NCBI RefSeq assembly: GCF_017830045.1 | Contig: NZ_JAEDXU010000001.1 | Location: forward strand, 1 to 64,000 | Direction of reading: 5' to 3' | DNA from: Enterococcus larvae | GTDB lineage: Bacteria > Bacillota > Bacilli > Lactobacillales > Enterococcaceae | Length of the DNA stretch: 64,000 bases | Shown here: in pieces, positions 1 through 8,953 of the stretch | Layout of the letters: each line of letters opens with the position of its first letter | Position numbering within the stretch: the first letter of the stretch is position 1 | Program-made: the position numbers and the translations under genes | Notes under the pieces: model-generated | Databases searched by the model: none | Told to the model about the DNA's origin: nothing | Seen by the model: only the letters and a program-made list of their open reading frames with translations

Positions 1-2
1 GT

Positions 3-113
3 TTCCACTTGCGTGGAAAACAAGGAGCGAAGATTGATGTTGGTTTGGCACTGATGGCTCTAAATCTAAGGAAATTAGGGAAGCACATGGAGAGAAAGAG
101 ACGGAAAGAAGAA
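3..113 (+). pseudogene. C-terminal remnant of a DDE transposase (IS1182/IS5-like)
   Basis: The frame is open from the left window edge and begins FHLRGKQGAKIDVGLALMAL, then NLRKLGKH. The pattern RGK-x-x-(I/V)-x-x-G-LALMALNLRKL is typical of the last residues of IS1182/IS5-type transposases, where the final helix of the RNase H-like domain ends. The frame formally stays open to about 203, but the tail runs through a terminator hairpin and loses any family character, so the native C-terminus was probably before or in that hairpin. Only the last 30-35 residues are inside the window, so I cannot say whether the element is complete to the left. Family assignment is from motif memory. Confidence 0.5.
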
Positions 114-160
114 AAAACAAGCCAGATTTTGATATTGATCATCAAAATCAGACTTGTTTT
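114..160. terminator. Bidirectional intrinsic terminator between transposase remnant and DUF1846 gene
   Basis: The arms AAAACAAGCCAGATTTTGAT and ATCAAAATCAGACTTGTTTT pair over 20 bp with two mismatches around a 7-nt loop. A run of T follows the hairpin on either strand. It sits just past the stop codon of the minus-strand DUF1846 gene, which it most likely terminates. Confidence 0.75.
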
Positions 161-196
161 CTTTTTGAGAGTAGACTATTGTCCCACTCTCTTCTA

Positions 197-1699
197 TTAT
201 TGATAGTATAACTGTTCTGATGGATAAGCGGCTGTAGAAGTGATGTCGATACCTAGCTTTCTTAACGCCTGTTCATTCGCCTTGCTTAACAGCACTGTAG
301 AATGTGCCTGAGCATCCTCAAGCTCCACCAGCTTTTCATAGGCACGCTGTGCTGTCGGATTAGTTACTGCACTGATAGCAAGTGCAATCAATACTTCACT
401 GACATCTAACGAATGCTCCTTCATATGCATCTCATTTTTCTTCAACTTTTGGATCGTTTCAAGCGTAATTGGCGACAACAAATGAATGTCATCATCAATA
501 TTGGCTAAAGATTTAACAGCATTCAGTATGACAGAAGCCGGAGCTTCCATTAATGAAGTTGTTCTTCCCGTTATGATTTCTTTCGAGGGCAATTCTAACG
601 CAATCACTGCAACTGGGTCCTTTGTCTGTGATTCAAATTTTTCTGCATATTCATGAGCAGGAGCAACTACACTGCGATCTTCCGGTTTCAGCCCTACCTC
701 TTCCATGATCAGACTGATTCGATTCACAGCTTCTTCATTGACTAGTCCCTTTTTAAAATCTCCTTCTGTTTGGAAATAACGACGAATAATTTCCTGACGA
801 GAGGCTTCTTGAACAACCTCATCATTGATGATACCAGCTTCGATTCGATTAACACCCATATCTGTAGGTGATTTATATACAGATTCCTGATCAGTGATTT
901 TCTCAATAATCCGCTTGATCACAGGGAATGTTTCAATGTCTCTATTGTAGTTTACTGCCATGTCTCCATAATAATCTAAATGGAAGGAATCAATCATATT
1001 TACATCGCCTAAATCTGCTGTCGCTGCTTCATAAGCAATATTCAGCGGATGTTTCAACGGAACATTCCATACAGGAAACGTCTCAAATTTTGAATAGCCC
1101 GCCGCATGTCCCTTTTTGCTTTCATGATAAAGCTGGTTTAGACAAGTAGCCAATTTACCGCTTCCCGGCCCGGGAGCAGTGACAATAACAATTGGTTTTT
1201 CTGTTTCGATATAGTCATTTTTTCCAAACCCTTCGCTTGAGACGATTTTTTCAACATTCAGCGGATAATTTTCGATTGCTTCATGCTTATAAACCTTGAT
1301 ATTTCTTCGTTCCAGCTTGTTTATAAATACCTTTGTTGCCGGTTGATTGTTGTAACGAGTGATTACCACGCTATTGATCAGCAATCCGTAGCCTCTCAGC
1401 TCATCAATCAAACGCAGGATATCCATATCATACGTAATACCATAATCTCCACGAATTTTATTGCGTTCAATATCTCCTGCATATAAGCAAATCAGTATCT
1501 CCGCCTGATCCTTCAGCTTTTGCAGTAATTTAACCTTGATATCCTCCTGAAATCCCGGCAGCACCCGTTTGGCATGCTTATCATCTACCAGCTTTCCTCC
1601 AAATTCCAGATAAAGCTTATCATACTGATTCACTCGCTCTAAAATATACTGGGATTGCTCTGTAAGGTATTTCTCTGAATCGAATCCAATCTCTCTCAC
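197..1699 (-). CDS. DUF1846 domain-containing protein
   Basis: The product is 500 aa, the usual length of the DUF1846 (PF08903) family found across Firmicutes. It starts [12 protein letters not shown] and carries the conserved stretch [20 protein letters not shown] near residue 180, a P-loop-like glycine-rich segment, followed by [19 protein letters not shown]. The function of the family is not established to my knowledge. I chose the GTG at 1699 over the TTG at 1702 because AAGGAGG lies 7 nt before the GTG and only 4 nt before the TTG. The gene is monocistronic. Its leader contains the 110-bp tandem array described separately, and it ends in a strong terminator. Confidence 0.85.
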   Translation of the reverse strand: MREIGFDSEKYLTEQSQYILERVNQYDKLYLEFGGKLVDDKHAKRVLPGFQEDIKVKLLQKLKDQAEILICLYAGDIERNKIRGDYGITYDMDILRLIDELRGYGLLINSVVITRYNNQPATKVFINKLERRNIKVYKHEAIENYPLNVEKIVSSEGFGKNDYIETEKPIVIVTAPGPGSGKLATCLNQLYHESKKGHAAGYSKFETFPVWNVPLKHPLNIAYEAATADLGDVNMIDSFHLDYYGDMAVNYNRDIETFPVIKRIIEKITDQESVYKSPTDMGVNRIEAGIINDEVVQEASRQEIIRRYFQTEGDFKKGLVNEEAVNRISLIMEEVGLKPEDRSVVAPAHEYAEKFESQTKDPVAVIALELPSKEIITGRTTSLMEAPASVILNAVKSLANIDDDIHLLSPITLETIQKLKKNEMHMKEHSLDVSEVLIALAISAVTNPTAQRAYEKLVELEDAQAHSTVLLSKANEQALRKLGIDITSTAAYPSEQLYYQ

Positions 1700-1703
1700 C
1701 AAG

Positions 1704-2190
1704 ACTCCTCCTTATAATTGACACGAACTTCTCATTACTTTGTTTCAAGTTCCTTTCTTTTTGCAGGTCCGTTAGCGATTTGCTCTACACAACTTTACGA
1801 CTAGAGCATTCGTACTCCTCCTTATTATTGACACGAACTTCTTGTTACTTTGTTTTAAGTTCCCTTCTTTTTGCAGGTCCGTTAGCGATTTGCTCTACAT
1901 AACCTTACGACTAGAGCAATCGTACTCCTCCTTATTATTGACACGAACTTCTCATTACTTTGTTTCAAGTTCCCTTCTTTTTGCAGGTCCGTTAGCGATT
2001 TGCTCTACATAACCTTACGACTAGAGCAATCGTACTCCTCCTTATTATTGACACGAACTTCTTGTTACTTTGTTTTAAGTTCCCTTCTTTTTGCAGGTCC
2101 GTTAGCGATTTGCTCTACACAACTTTACGACTAGAGCAATCGTACTCCTCCTTATTATTGACACGAACCTCTTGTTACTTTGTTTTAAAT
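1704..2190. repeat. 110-bp tandem repeat array, 4 full units plus a partial fifth
   Basis: Units start at 1704, 1814, 1924 and 2034 (exact period 110), and a fifth partial unit runs from 2144 to about 2190. Units 1 and 3 share one variant (CTCATTACTTTGTTTCAAG), while 2, 4 and 5 share another (CTTGTTACTTTGTTTTAAG), which suggests a later duplication of a dimer. Each unit contains the inverted repeat TGCTCTA...TAGAGCA and, on the minus strand, a consensus ribosome binding site AAGGAGGAG. The copy at 1704-1713 is the actual binding site of the DUF1846 gene. In the other copies the site is followed by TTG-CTC-TAG, a two-codon frame. No coding sequence spans the array. Confidence 0.95.
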
Positions 2191-2323
2191 TGATCAAAAC
2201 TGAGTCTGACTCTTCCTATTTCTTCTGTCAGCTCTTTTGCGAGGAACTAGATTCTTGATCCTCGACCATCCCATAACATTCTTCCATTAATCCTCTCATT
2301 CGTCAATAAAAAACTGTACAAAA

Positions 2324-2351
2324 ATCATAAGATTGTGGTTTTTTGATTGAA
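2324..2351 (-). promoter_or_regulatory. Possible promoter of the DUF1846 gene
   Basis: On the minus strand there is a -35-like TTCAAT, a 16-nt spacer and a -10-like TATGAT. If used, the transcript would have a leader of about 600 nt containing the whole tandem array. The -35 is weak, so this is a candidate only. Confidence 0.3.
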
Positions 2352-2440
2352 CATTGAAAATCAAAAACAAATTCGAAAGAAATTGCGTCTTATAATGACA
2401 GAGCCGAATAAAAATATTGCTCTTTTGAACAAATAAGCTA

Positions 2441-2484
2441 AAAAATTCGATAGCTAAGTAAACCTCCTCAGCCATCGAATTTTT
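2441..2484. terminator. Bidirectional intrinsic terminator
   Basis: AAAAATTCGAT and ATCGAATTTTT form a perfect 11-bp stem, with GCT/AGC pairing further in. T-runs lie on both sides. It lies downstream of the PL8 lyase gene on the minus strand. Between 2191 and 2440 I see no gene. Confidence 0.65.
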
Positions 2485-2540
2485 CTATGTGTCTTACGTC
2501 ATAAACTATTTTTCTTCGGTATTAATAATAGAAGATAAAC

Positions 2541-2676
2541 AGAGGCCGAGACAGAAGTGTTTAGCTACAAGCACCAGATAGGTACTTTTCAGGAGCTGCT
2601 TCTGACTCGCCGTTTATTCGGATTTAAGGTATGGAAAAGAGTGGGAACAGATTGTTGCTCCACTCACCTTTGCTTC
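2541..2676. repeat. Dispersed intergenic repeat, copy A, carrying a terminator hairpin
   Basis: This segment is almost identical over about 135 bp to 12103-12240 (copy B), with only scattered substitutions. Both begin AGAGGC-GA-ACAGAAGTGTT and end in a stem GAGTGGGA...CCACTC. On the minus strand the hairpin is followed by TTTT, so the element acts as the 3' end of the PL8 transcript. A diverged copy lies at 50985-51090 and a shorter relative at 23901-23972. Confidence 0.85.
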
Positions 2677-2692
2677 TCTGGTGATTTAAGTT

Positions 2693-5173
2693 CTACTGTA
2701 CAACAATTTCCTTACTGCTGCCTCCACTGTTTGTGAAGTCAACTGTGAACGTATCCTGCGTACTGTCATAAGTGATTCCTTCACTCATTGTCAGGATATT
2801 TCCATAATCCTTTGGAAGCTTGATTGTCATTACTGCATTCGATTGTGTTGGATCAGACAACACATAGGTTTTTTCGGTTCCTGTTTCCTGCTTCAACAGT
2901 GAAACAGGTTTATTTGCGCTGATTCCTGCAATCGTTCCACCAGTAGTTTTCCATATATTGATCCCTGTGTAGCCTTTTTCCTTCAGTGCTACTGCCTGAA
3001 TATCTGCTGTGTTTTCTAAAATCGTTACTGGCTTCTCCAGAGCATATTCTGTTAGCTTAGCTTCACTGATTCCCGGTAATACAACATACGCATAGGCAGC
3101 TTCTGCTGGCTGCTTACCATGATCGATCAGGAATTTACGATAGTTTCCAGTATAGACATCGGTACTCGGAAAGGCTTCATTGATTTCACTGTACTTTCCT
3201 GTACGGGTTTCACTAATGACATCAATTGTTGTTTCATTTGGGAAATAATACCCGACTGAAGTGTTGGCATGATCCGACGTCAGCAGCAGCCATTCCTTCT
3301 TGCTTTGCTCCACAGGATCTGTGATTGCTCCGTTATTCGAAAGAACCTGATAATCATAACCATCATTCAGCAAACGATTATCCACAACTGTTTCTATGGA
3401 AGCTGTTGTGTCTCCAGTAATACCGGCTCCCAATGCAACAACCTGCCCATCAACGACAAACCATGATTTTTTACCTTTCAAGTTCATAGGTAAAACTTGT
3501 CCATTATTCTTGGTACCAGCTTTATTCAGTGCCATTCCAACAACAGCTTTATCCTCAAGGGAAACACCACCTACCCAGCTTTCCTTAGAGGTCACTGTCG
3601 TAAACGCGGAAATTTCGTCCTGTAGCGGTACTGTATCAACCGTTGTTCCCGGCAATCGATACGGATCTACAGTTGGCCAATAAGCCTTATTGAACTGTAC
3701 CTCATCATCATTATAGAGATACATCATCCCATCTGCAGTATGCCAGCCTCGTTTATTTTCTTTGTTGCCAGCTTCAAAGGAAGAAATACGACTGGAATAC
3801 AAGCTTAGGCTCAGCATATATTCAGGAGTTCGCTGAACGAATCGATCCATTGATGCATACATCTTAGCACCTACAAAGGGAAGCTGATCTCCAATGATCG
3901 ATGAATCGGCAAATAAATCAAGAGTCATAGACAAATCATTAAAATCCCTAGTATTTGTCAAATAATAATCCGGATTTTCTTTCATCCAGTATTTTACAGC
4001 TTCCTTCAGCTTCTTCTGGCTTTCGTTCGGCGCAAATTTCGCAACGATCAATAGATTATACATAGTCGTTGAGCCGTAACCATTTTTAGTTTTGGACGGT
4101 GCTCTTGAAATGGAACGGCCATTAACACCCGGAAGCATTTCTCCCTGATAGACCAATGGTAAAAAAGCACGTTCCACATTTTCAACGAAAGAAGCAGTGA
4201 CCTCCGGCGCCATTTCAAACTCGGAGCCTTGTGTGATACTCAGTATCTGTCCGACACCCTTTATCAAAACATTTCCGTAAGAGCCGGTATAAGGAATATT
4301 GTTGTGCTGGATAAAGGACCCGTCCTCATAAAAGCCGTCACCCTTTGAGACTAATTCAAACACATCGACAATACTATCAGATGCTTGACGAATTTTTGCC
4401 GTATCCTTCTGTAGAATCCCCAAGCCTAGAACAGTTTGCGCTAAATCTGTCCGATTCGCACCCGAGGTCACAAAATTGGGAATAAAAGCCAAATCGATAA
4501 ATACGCCCTGCGGTTTTGTGTAAAGCTGTTTGAACGGATCTGGTACGTAGCCGCTGATTGCTGTTGTATAGTTTTGCATTTTTTCAGGAGGAAGCTCATC
4601 GCCAAGAACCATTAAGATACTGATAAATTTCTGTGGAACACCAATCTGCCAATCCCACCAATTACCATGATATTTCTTGCCGTCATAGCCCTTTTTTTCA
4701 ATCATGAAATCCATCCCTGCTTCAACTGCCGAAAGGATCATCGGATCTTTATAGTAGCTGGTTCCCTTCGTTCCATAAGCAAGTGCCAGCTTCTGCAGTT
4801 TGGTAAACTGAGTCGTAAAATCAGCGGAGGGCGTATTGCCCGCTTCAAGCGCCCAAAGAAATGTTCGATCTGGGTCCTTATCCATTTTCTGATATAGATC
4901 TTCCGCAGCTGCCGATAGTGTTTGAACATACTGCACAACCTCAGGGCTTGTTTCGTCGTATTGATCAGAGACTAACTGATCTCGCCACTTCTTTTGAAGC
5001 TCCTGATAGCTTGAACTAGCTTCAGCAAGACTTTTTCCACTAGACTCATAAAGAGCCGCTGCCTGCCCATGATTTACTTCTTCTGCGAATGCTGTATCAC
5101 TACTGCATAAAACGGCTCCCGCCAAAATAGAACAGCTAATCAATAAAATCGAACTTTTGTAACTTGTCATCAT
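2693..5173 (-). CDS. Secreted polysaccharide lyase family 8 (hyaluronate/chondroitin/xanthan lyase type)
   Basis: The 826-aa product has a signal peptide (residues 1-30, hydrophobic core ISCSILAGAVLC, cleavage near AFA-EE) and then the alpha/alpha-toroid and beta domains of PL8. The catalytic triad is visible: Asn240 in TSGANRTDL, His290 in SFIQHNNIPY and Tyr299 in TGSYGNVL. The spacings of 50 and 9 residues equal those of Asn349-His399-Tyr408 in pneumococcal hyaluronate lyase, as I remember them. The tryptophan patch NWWDWQIG is at 171-178. PL8 enzymes cleave uronic-acid linkages by beta-elimination and release products with an unsaturated non-reducing uronate. There is no LPXTG or other anchor, so it should be secreted free. 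It follows the PTS genes but is separated from them by a terminator. Substrate specificity cannot be read from sequence. Confidence 0.9.
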   Translation of the reverse strand: MMTSYKSSILLISCSILAGAVLCSSDTAFAEEVNHGQAAALYESSGKSLAEASSSYQELQKKWRDQLVSDQYDETSPEVVQYVQTLSAAAEDLYQKMDKDPDRTFLWALEAGNTPSADFTTQFTKLQKLALAYGTKGTSYYKDPMILSAVEAGMDFMIEKKGYDGKKYHGNWWDWQIGVPQKFISILMVLGDELPPEKMQNYTTAISGYVPDPFKQLYTKPQGVFIDLAFIPNFVTSGANRTDLAQTVLGLGILQKDTAKIRQASDSIVDVFELVSKGDGFYEDGSFIQHNNIPYTGSYGNVLIKGVGQILSITQGSEFEMAPEVTASFVENVERAFLPLVYQGEMLPGVNGRSISRAPSKTKNGYGSTTMYNLLIVAKFAPNESQKKLKEAVKYWMKENPDYYLTNTRDFNDLSMTLDLFADSSIIGDQLPFVGAKMYASMDRFVQRTPEYMLSLSLYSSRISSFEAGNKENKRGWHTADGMMYLYNDDEVQFNKAYWPTVDPYRLPGTTVDTVPLQDEISAFTTVTSKESWVGGVSLEDKAVVGMALNKAGTKNNGQVLPMNLKGKKSWFVVDGQVVALGAGITGDTTASIETVVDNRLLNDGYDYQVLSNNGAITDPVEQSKKEWLLLTSDHANTSVGYYFPNETTIDVISETRTGKYSEINEAFPSTDVYTGNYRKFLIDHGKQPAEAAYAYVVLPGISEAKLTEYALEKPVTILENTADIQAVALKEKGYTGINIWKTTGGTIAGISANKPVSLLKQETGTEKTYVLSDPTQSNAVMTIKLPKDYGNILTMSEGITYDSTQDTFTVDFTNSGGSSKEIVVQ

Positions 5174-5425
5174 TTTTGCACGTCCTTTTCATTCAATTGT
5201 AGTGCTCCCCATCCCCAGTGCTAACCAGCTGTTCAGCTGTGTCTCTGTTTTCGTGGTCCCCCCTTTACTGCTGCCAGCTGCTATTACATTCCAGAATCAT
5301 TGACCCAATACAATGTTCTGGGAAACATAAACTTAGTTGTCTTCTCTTACCGATTTCCATAAGCTTTATTTCTGACTTACGAATGTTTAGATTTCCCCTC
5401 AAAAGCAAAGCTGATTGATCCAAAA

Positions 5426-5462
5426 AAGCTGCAGAATCCATGATCAAGGTATTCTACAGCTT
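5426..5462 (-). terminator. Intrinsic terminator between PTS IID and PL8 lyase
   Basis: On the minus strand AAGCTGTAGAAT pairs with ATTCTGCAGCTT (one mismatch) and is followed by TTTTTT. It would end the PTS transcript before the lyase gene, which then needs read-through or its own promoter. The rest of 5174-5425 shows no gene, and I could not identify a convincing promoter. Confidence 0.75.
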
Positions 5463-5467
5463 CTTTT

Positions 5468-6268
5468 TTATCCTAATATACCGAATGCACTCAATGCGAT
5501 AGAAAGAATCAAGATCAACCAAATCACTCTAGTTGAATTCAATTTTTTCTGTCCCAGCATCCAATAAGTCAATAGCACCAATAAAATCGGAACCAGTGAT
5601 GGCAGGATAGCATCCAAGGTATCTTGAATGACCAACTCAACACCGTCTTTCTTGTATACAAATGGAACAGTAGCTTTAACAACGGAAGGAATCAGCGCTC
5701 CAATAACTGTAACTCCCAAAACCGTTGCGGCATTTGTAAATGCAGACAGTTTATCCTTTAATGTCGTTACCAGCTTCACTCCTTGTTTATACCCAAGCGG
5801 CAGTAATGCCGCACGTGCAAATAGTAAAGCAATATTGGCAATGATCCAAATCACACAGCCGACAACCGAACCGTTTTGAGCAAGAGTTCCGGCAACAGAA
5901 CCGAAAATCGTTCCCCAAATCACGTGAAATAGTGAGTCTCCCACACCTGCAAGTGAACCCATCAAGGCTGTTTTCAATGCAACGATTGTGTCTTTCGCTT
6001 TGTATCCGTCCTGCTCTTCAATGGCCACATCGATCCCCATGATCAAGTTTCCAAAGATTGCATTTGTATTGAAGAACTGGTTATGCGTGCGCAGCATGTC
6101 TTGGAGCTGCGTCTCATCATGACCGTAGAATTTTTTCAGTACTGGTAGAATCCCATAGAGATATCCTGTACTCATCATACGTTCGTAGTTCCAGTTCAGT
6201 TGACTTCCTAGAATATAACGCCAGCTAATTGCATTTAGTTCTTTTTTCGTTAATTTTTGATTACTCAT
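5468..6268 (-). CDS. PTS mannose-family transporter subunit IID
   Basis: The 266-aa membrane protein starts MSNQKLTKKELNAISWRYIL, the typical IID beginning (xxL(T/S)KKDL...RS), and contains LIMGIDVAIEEQDG and the C-terminal hydrophobic hairpins. With IIC it forms the membrane channel that moves the sugar while IIB phosphorylates it. I start at 6268 because AGGAGG lies 11 nt upstream; the alternative TTG at 6277 is too close to that site. The start overlaps the end of the IIC gene, so translation is probably coupled. It is the third gene of a IIAB-IIC-IID operon. Confidence 0.9.
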   Translation of the reverse strand: MSNQKLTKKELNAISWRYILGSQLNWNYERMMSTGYLYGILPVLKKFYGHDETQLQDMLRTHNQFFNTNAIFGNLIMGIDVAIEEQDGYKAKDTIVALKTALMGSLAGVGDSLFHVIWGTIFGSVAGTLAQNGSVVGCVIWIIANIALLFARAALLPLGYKQGVKLVTTLKDKLSAFTNAATVLGVTVIGALIPSVVKATVPFVYKKDGVELVIQDTLDAILPSLVPILLVLLTYWMLGQKKLNSTRVIWLILILSIALSAFGILG

Positions 6269-7052
6269 CCCCGTCAAATCCTCCTTCGAACGTACTTGTT
6301 CCAGAAACTGATTGCGTTACTGATTTATCACTGTCTCGCTTGAATACCAGCATTGCCGCCACAACTCCGATAATTGACACTCCCAGCATAGGCACTTGCA
6401 GATAAGCAGCTAAGAAAAAGCCCAGCAATAAATATGGAATGTATTGTTTTGTTGGTAGGTAGCGCAGCAGAATCGCTACACCGACAACCGGTAAAACCCC
6501 ACCGGCTGTTTTTAGTCCTGTCATCAGCCACTCTGGTGTATTCTCAGTAATTGTTGTAACTGCCGCATCGCCAACAAGCAACATCAATAGAATTGGAATG
6601 GCACGAGACAAGCCCCAAAGGAATGAACCGGAAAGAACAAAACGAGGAATACGATTGACCTGCATATTATCAATTGCTTTATCTACTCTATGCAGCAGAT
6701 ACACGTTACAAAAACGAGCAACAACATCTAATTGAAGCATCAGTAAGGATACAGGAACCGCTAAACCAATCCCATATTCAGCTCCTTTTCCTGAAATAAC
6801 CGCAAAGGCTGTTCCCAAAACTGCTCCAGTGAAATAATCCGGTACAGAAGCGCCGCCAAACGCCGCGATCCCCAAACGCATTAACTGCAAGGTGCCGCCG
6901 ACCATCAAGCCGGTTTTAAGGTCTCCCATGATCATCCCGGAAATCATACCGGCAATGGCCGGCTGTGTCAAAGTATTTGAAATAAGTGAATCGTTGATTG
7001 CAATAAAGGCATAAATCGTAATAAGAATGATTTGATACGCAGCTAAATGCAT
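6261..7052 (-). CDS. PTS mannose-family transporter subunit IIC
   Basis: The 263-aa polytopic membrane protein begins MHLAAYQIILITIYAFIAIND. It has the IIC signature region TLTQPAIAGMISGMIMGD followed by GLMVGGTLQLMRLGIAAFGG, matching the Glu/Gly-rich loop of the ManY/AgaW family. It forms the sugar channel with IID. It lies 18 nt after the IIAB gene and overlaps the IID gene. Together with the neighbouring lyase and GH88, the most probable cargo is an unsaturated uronic-acid disaccharide or a galactose-containing disaccharide, which is inference. Confidence 0.9.
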   Translation of the reverse strand: MHLAAYQIILITIYAFIAINDSLISNTLTQPAIAGMISGMIMGDLKTGLMVGGTLQLMRLGIAAFGGASVPDYFTGAVLGTAFAVISGKGAEYGIGLAVPVSLLMLQLDVVARFCNVYLLHRVDKAIDNMQVNRIPRFVLSGSFLWGLSRAIPILLMLLVGDAAVTTITENTPEWLMTGLKTAGGVLPVVGVAILLRYLPTKQYIPYLLLGFFLAAYLQVPMLGVSIIGVVAAMLVFKRDSDKSVTQSVSGTSTFEGGFDGDE

Positions 7053-7070
7053 GATTTTTTCCTCCTGAAA

Positions 7071-7994
7071 TTAATTTCTTAGTTTGTCCATAAAGTCGAT
7101 TGATGGATCATTTGGTACTAACTGTGCTGTGATTTTTACGCCTTTGGAAGCAATCACTTCAAAAACCGTTTCTTCTTCTTCCATGACTTGAATGCTCTTC
7201 GTTACCTCACGAGCACCTTCTTTATAGCTCATATTCCCAACGTTGATTGTTTCAAAGCTGCCCCCTGCCTCCAAGTATCTTAAAACATCTGCTGGATTCT
7301 TGAACAATAGAAATATGCGTTGCTTTCCGTACTTTCCTTTTTGAATATTGGCTGCTGCTTCCGATACAGGTAAAACAGATAACCGAATAGATGTTGGCGC
7401 TGCCATTCGAAGAGATGACTTTTGCAAAGAATCTGCTGCTGCTTCGTCGTTTGCAACAATAATCCGCTGAGTATCCAGACTTGTTGCCCAAATGCCTGCA
7501 ACTTGTCCATGGATCAGTCGTTCGTCGATTCGAACATTCACCAGCTTTGCTTTTCCTTCGTATTCTTTGTATTTGTCAAAATCAGTTTCCACTTCTGTTG
7601 CCGTCACTTCTACCGTCTGCTGCATCTTCGCTTTGACATTCACTATGCTGTCCTTAGAAAGCCCGACTAGCTCATCTGCTGTGATAGTTGAATTGACTGC
7701 CGCTTCTATTACTAACGGAAGAGACATACCTGCAACGATTTCTACCTGATCGTCTTCCAAATAGTTCTTTACTGCAACATTACATGGGGTCCCTCCGGCT
7801 AAATCTGCTATGATCAATGTCTGTCCGTTAAGGGCTTTCATTTTAGCAAGCAGATCGTTTTCAAACTGGATATTATCCCCATCGGGCTTTAAAGAAACGG
7901 TATGGATCTGTTCTAAGTGACCGACGATCATTTCCAGACTCCCTTTGACCCCTTCAGCCATCGCTCCATGACTGATCAATAAAATATTCTTCAC
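7071..7994 (-). CDS. PTS mannose-family fused EIIA-EIIB
   Basis: The 307-aa cytosolic protein has EIIA at residues 1-125, with the phosphorylated His9 in LLISHG and the GGTP loop near 67-70. A linker of about 25 residues leads to EIIB from about 149, with phosphorylated His162 in RIDERLIHGQV. Phosphate passes HPr to His9 to His162 to the incoming sugar. The AB fusion resembles ManX of E. coli, whereas the hyaluronan PTS of pneumococcus uses separate A and B proteins. It is the first gene of the operon, directly behind the operator-bearing promoter at 8056-8084. Confidence 0.92.
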   Translation of the reverse strand: MKNILLISHGAMAEGVKGSLEMIVGHLEQIHTVSLKPDGDNIQFENDLLAKMKALNGQTLIIADLAGGTPCNVAVKNYLEDDQVEIVAGMSLPLVIEAAVNSTITADELVGLSKDSIVNVKAKMQQTVEVTATEVETDFDKYKEYEGKAKLVNVRIDERLIHGQVAGIWATSLDTQRIIVANDEAAADSLQKSSLRMAAPTSIRLSVLPVSEAAANIQKGKYGKQRIFLLFKNPADVLRYLEAGGSFETINVGNMSYKEGAREVTKSIQVMEEEETVFEVIASKGVKITAQLVPNDPSIDFMDKLRN

Positions 7995-8026
7995 TTGATT
8001 CCCTCCTAAAAGTGCAGGTCGCCTCC

Positions 8027-8084
8027 ACTTAACATGTTATATCGCTTACATGCATACTATATCACATGTTAAGTCATTCGTAAA
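8027..8084 (-). promoter_or_regulatory. PTS operon promoter with two GntR-type operators
   Basis: On the minus strand: -35 TTTACG (8079-8084), 17-nt spacer, -10 TATAGT (8056-8061). A palindromic site CATGTTAAGT (8065-8074) fills the spacer. A second, perfect palindrome TAACATGTTA (8030-8039) lies just after the expected start site. The two sites form an inverted pair (ACTTAACATG ... CATGTTAAGT). This layout fits repression by the divergent GntR-family protein. Confidence 0.7.
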
Positions 8085-8180
8085 CCTAATATCTTAATAT
8101 ATTGAATTTTTTTTTCATTTTATCCTCAAGTAATTATAGTGTACAATTACTTTAAATTAAAGCGATTGCTAAAGTTAAGT

Positions 8181-8190
8181 TGACATGTTA
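8181..8190 (+). promoter_or_regulatory. Operator-like site at the gntR promoter
   Basis: TGACATGTTA matches the PTS-promoter palindrome at 8 of 10 positions. It overlaps a possible promoter (TTGCTA at 8166-8171, 17-nt spacer, TATCCT at 8189-8194). This suggests autoregulation. Confidence 0.5.
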
Positions 8191-8230
8191 TCCTTAAATT
8201 GACAGTAATTATAGAAAAGGAGGCATTTTT

Positions 8231-8938
8231 GTGATACCTAAATATGAACAAATCAAACAAGATCTTCTATCAGTGATCAAAAATCATACATTTATCCCCG
8301 GCGACAAATTCTACTCTGAAGCAGATATCAAACGAAATTACTCGGTCAGCTCAATTACTGCAGTAAAGGCCTTGAATGAGCTGACAAATGCCGGATATCT
8401 TTATCGAATCCAAGGAAAAGGAACCTTCGTATCAAAATCGAAAATTTCTCAAAACGTAAAATTTTCTGATATTGAGCTGCACTCTCTTGATACCGAAAAA
8501 GTTCAGGTCCTCTCTATTGAGGAAGAACAGGAGCCGGATATTTTAAAGGAACTGGGTTTGCCCGCAGGCAGCTCCTACTATAAAATCAAGCGAGTTCGTT
8601 CCTTCGACGATATCCCATTCCTTGTTCATATTACTCACCTGCCAAAGAAACTGGTCAAAGAGCCCCTCTCAGAGGATCTTTCTGCTTATGCCAGTGTCTA
8701 TGAAAAGGTTCGAAAGGATTTCGGCATCGACCTATTTTCTCTAGCATCAACAGAGACAAATGAGATTGTCTTCCCAGATGATCCTGAGCTTTTGAATCTT
8801 CTACATCTTAGTTTTCGTGAGCCGGCTGTTAAGCAGATCAAGCATTCTTATTTACCTGATCGCAGTGTTGCGGAGTACATTATCAGTTATAAGCATTGGA
8901 AATACTTCAAGACAAAAATAGAAGTAGAAGCTGAATAA
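8231..8938 (+). CDS. GntR-family (HutC/UTRA) transcriptional regulator of the polysaccharide island
   Basis: The 235-aa protein has an N-terminal winged helix (residues 1-68: KYEQIKQDLLSVI, GDKFYSEADIKRNYSVSSIT, the wing GYLYRIQGKGTFVSK) and a UTRA ligand-binding domain (about 88-228). Members usually bind a phosphorylated sugar and repress catabolic genes until it appears. The start is GTG with AAAGGAGG upstream. It is transcribed divergently from the PTS operon and convergently toward the GH35 gene. The nearby TAACATGTTA-like palindromes are its probable operators. Confidence 0.88.
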   Translation: MIPKYEQIKQDLLSVIKNHTFIPGDKFYSEADIKRNYSVSSITAVKALNELTNAGYLYRIQGKGTFVSKSKISQNVKFSDIELHSLDTEKVQVLSIEEEQEPDILKELGLPAGSSYYKIKRVRSFDDIPFLVHITHLPKKLVKEPLSEDLSAYASVYEKVRKDFGIDLFSLASTETNEIVFPDDPELLNLLHLSFREPAVKQIKHSYLPDRSVAEYIISYKHWKYFKTKIEVEAE

Positions 8939-8949
8939 GCCTCTACTTC
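8921..8949. terminator. Bidirectional terminator between gntR and GH35 gene
   Basis: GAAGTAGAAGC pairs with GCCTCTACTTC (one mismatch) around a 7-nt loop. It overlaps the stop codon of the regulator gene and serves the convergent GH35 gene as well. Confidence 0.6.
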
Positions 8950-8953
8950 TTCT

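Noticed and set aside
3-203. Taking the full 64-codon left-edge frame as an intact gene
   Set aside because: The sequence before the first Met continues transposase homology to the window edge, and the tail reads through a terminator hairpin, so it is a fragment.
1704-2190. CRISPR-like array
   Set aside because: The period is 110 bp with no unique spacers; units are continuous tandem copies, so this is a tandem repeat.
2354-2484. Small RNA on the plus strand (TATAAT at 2391, terminator at 2441-2484)
   Set aside because: There is no -35 element at a workable distance, and the terminator is explained by the minus-strand lyase transcript.
5218-5447. Short frames on both strands between PL8 and IID
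   Set aside because: Neither has a ribosome binding site or recognisable sequence; the terminator at 5426-5462 cuts through one of them.
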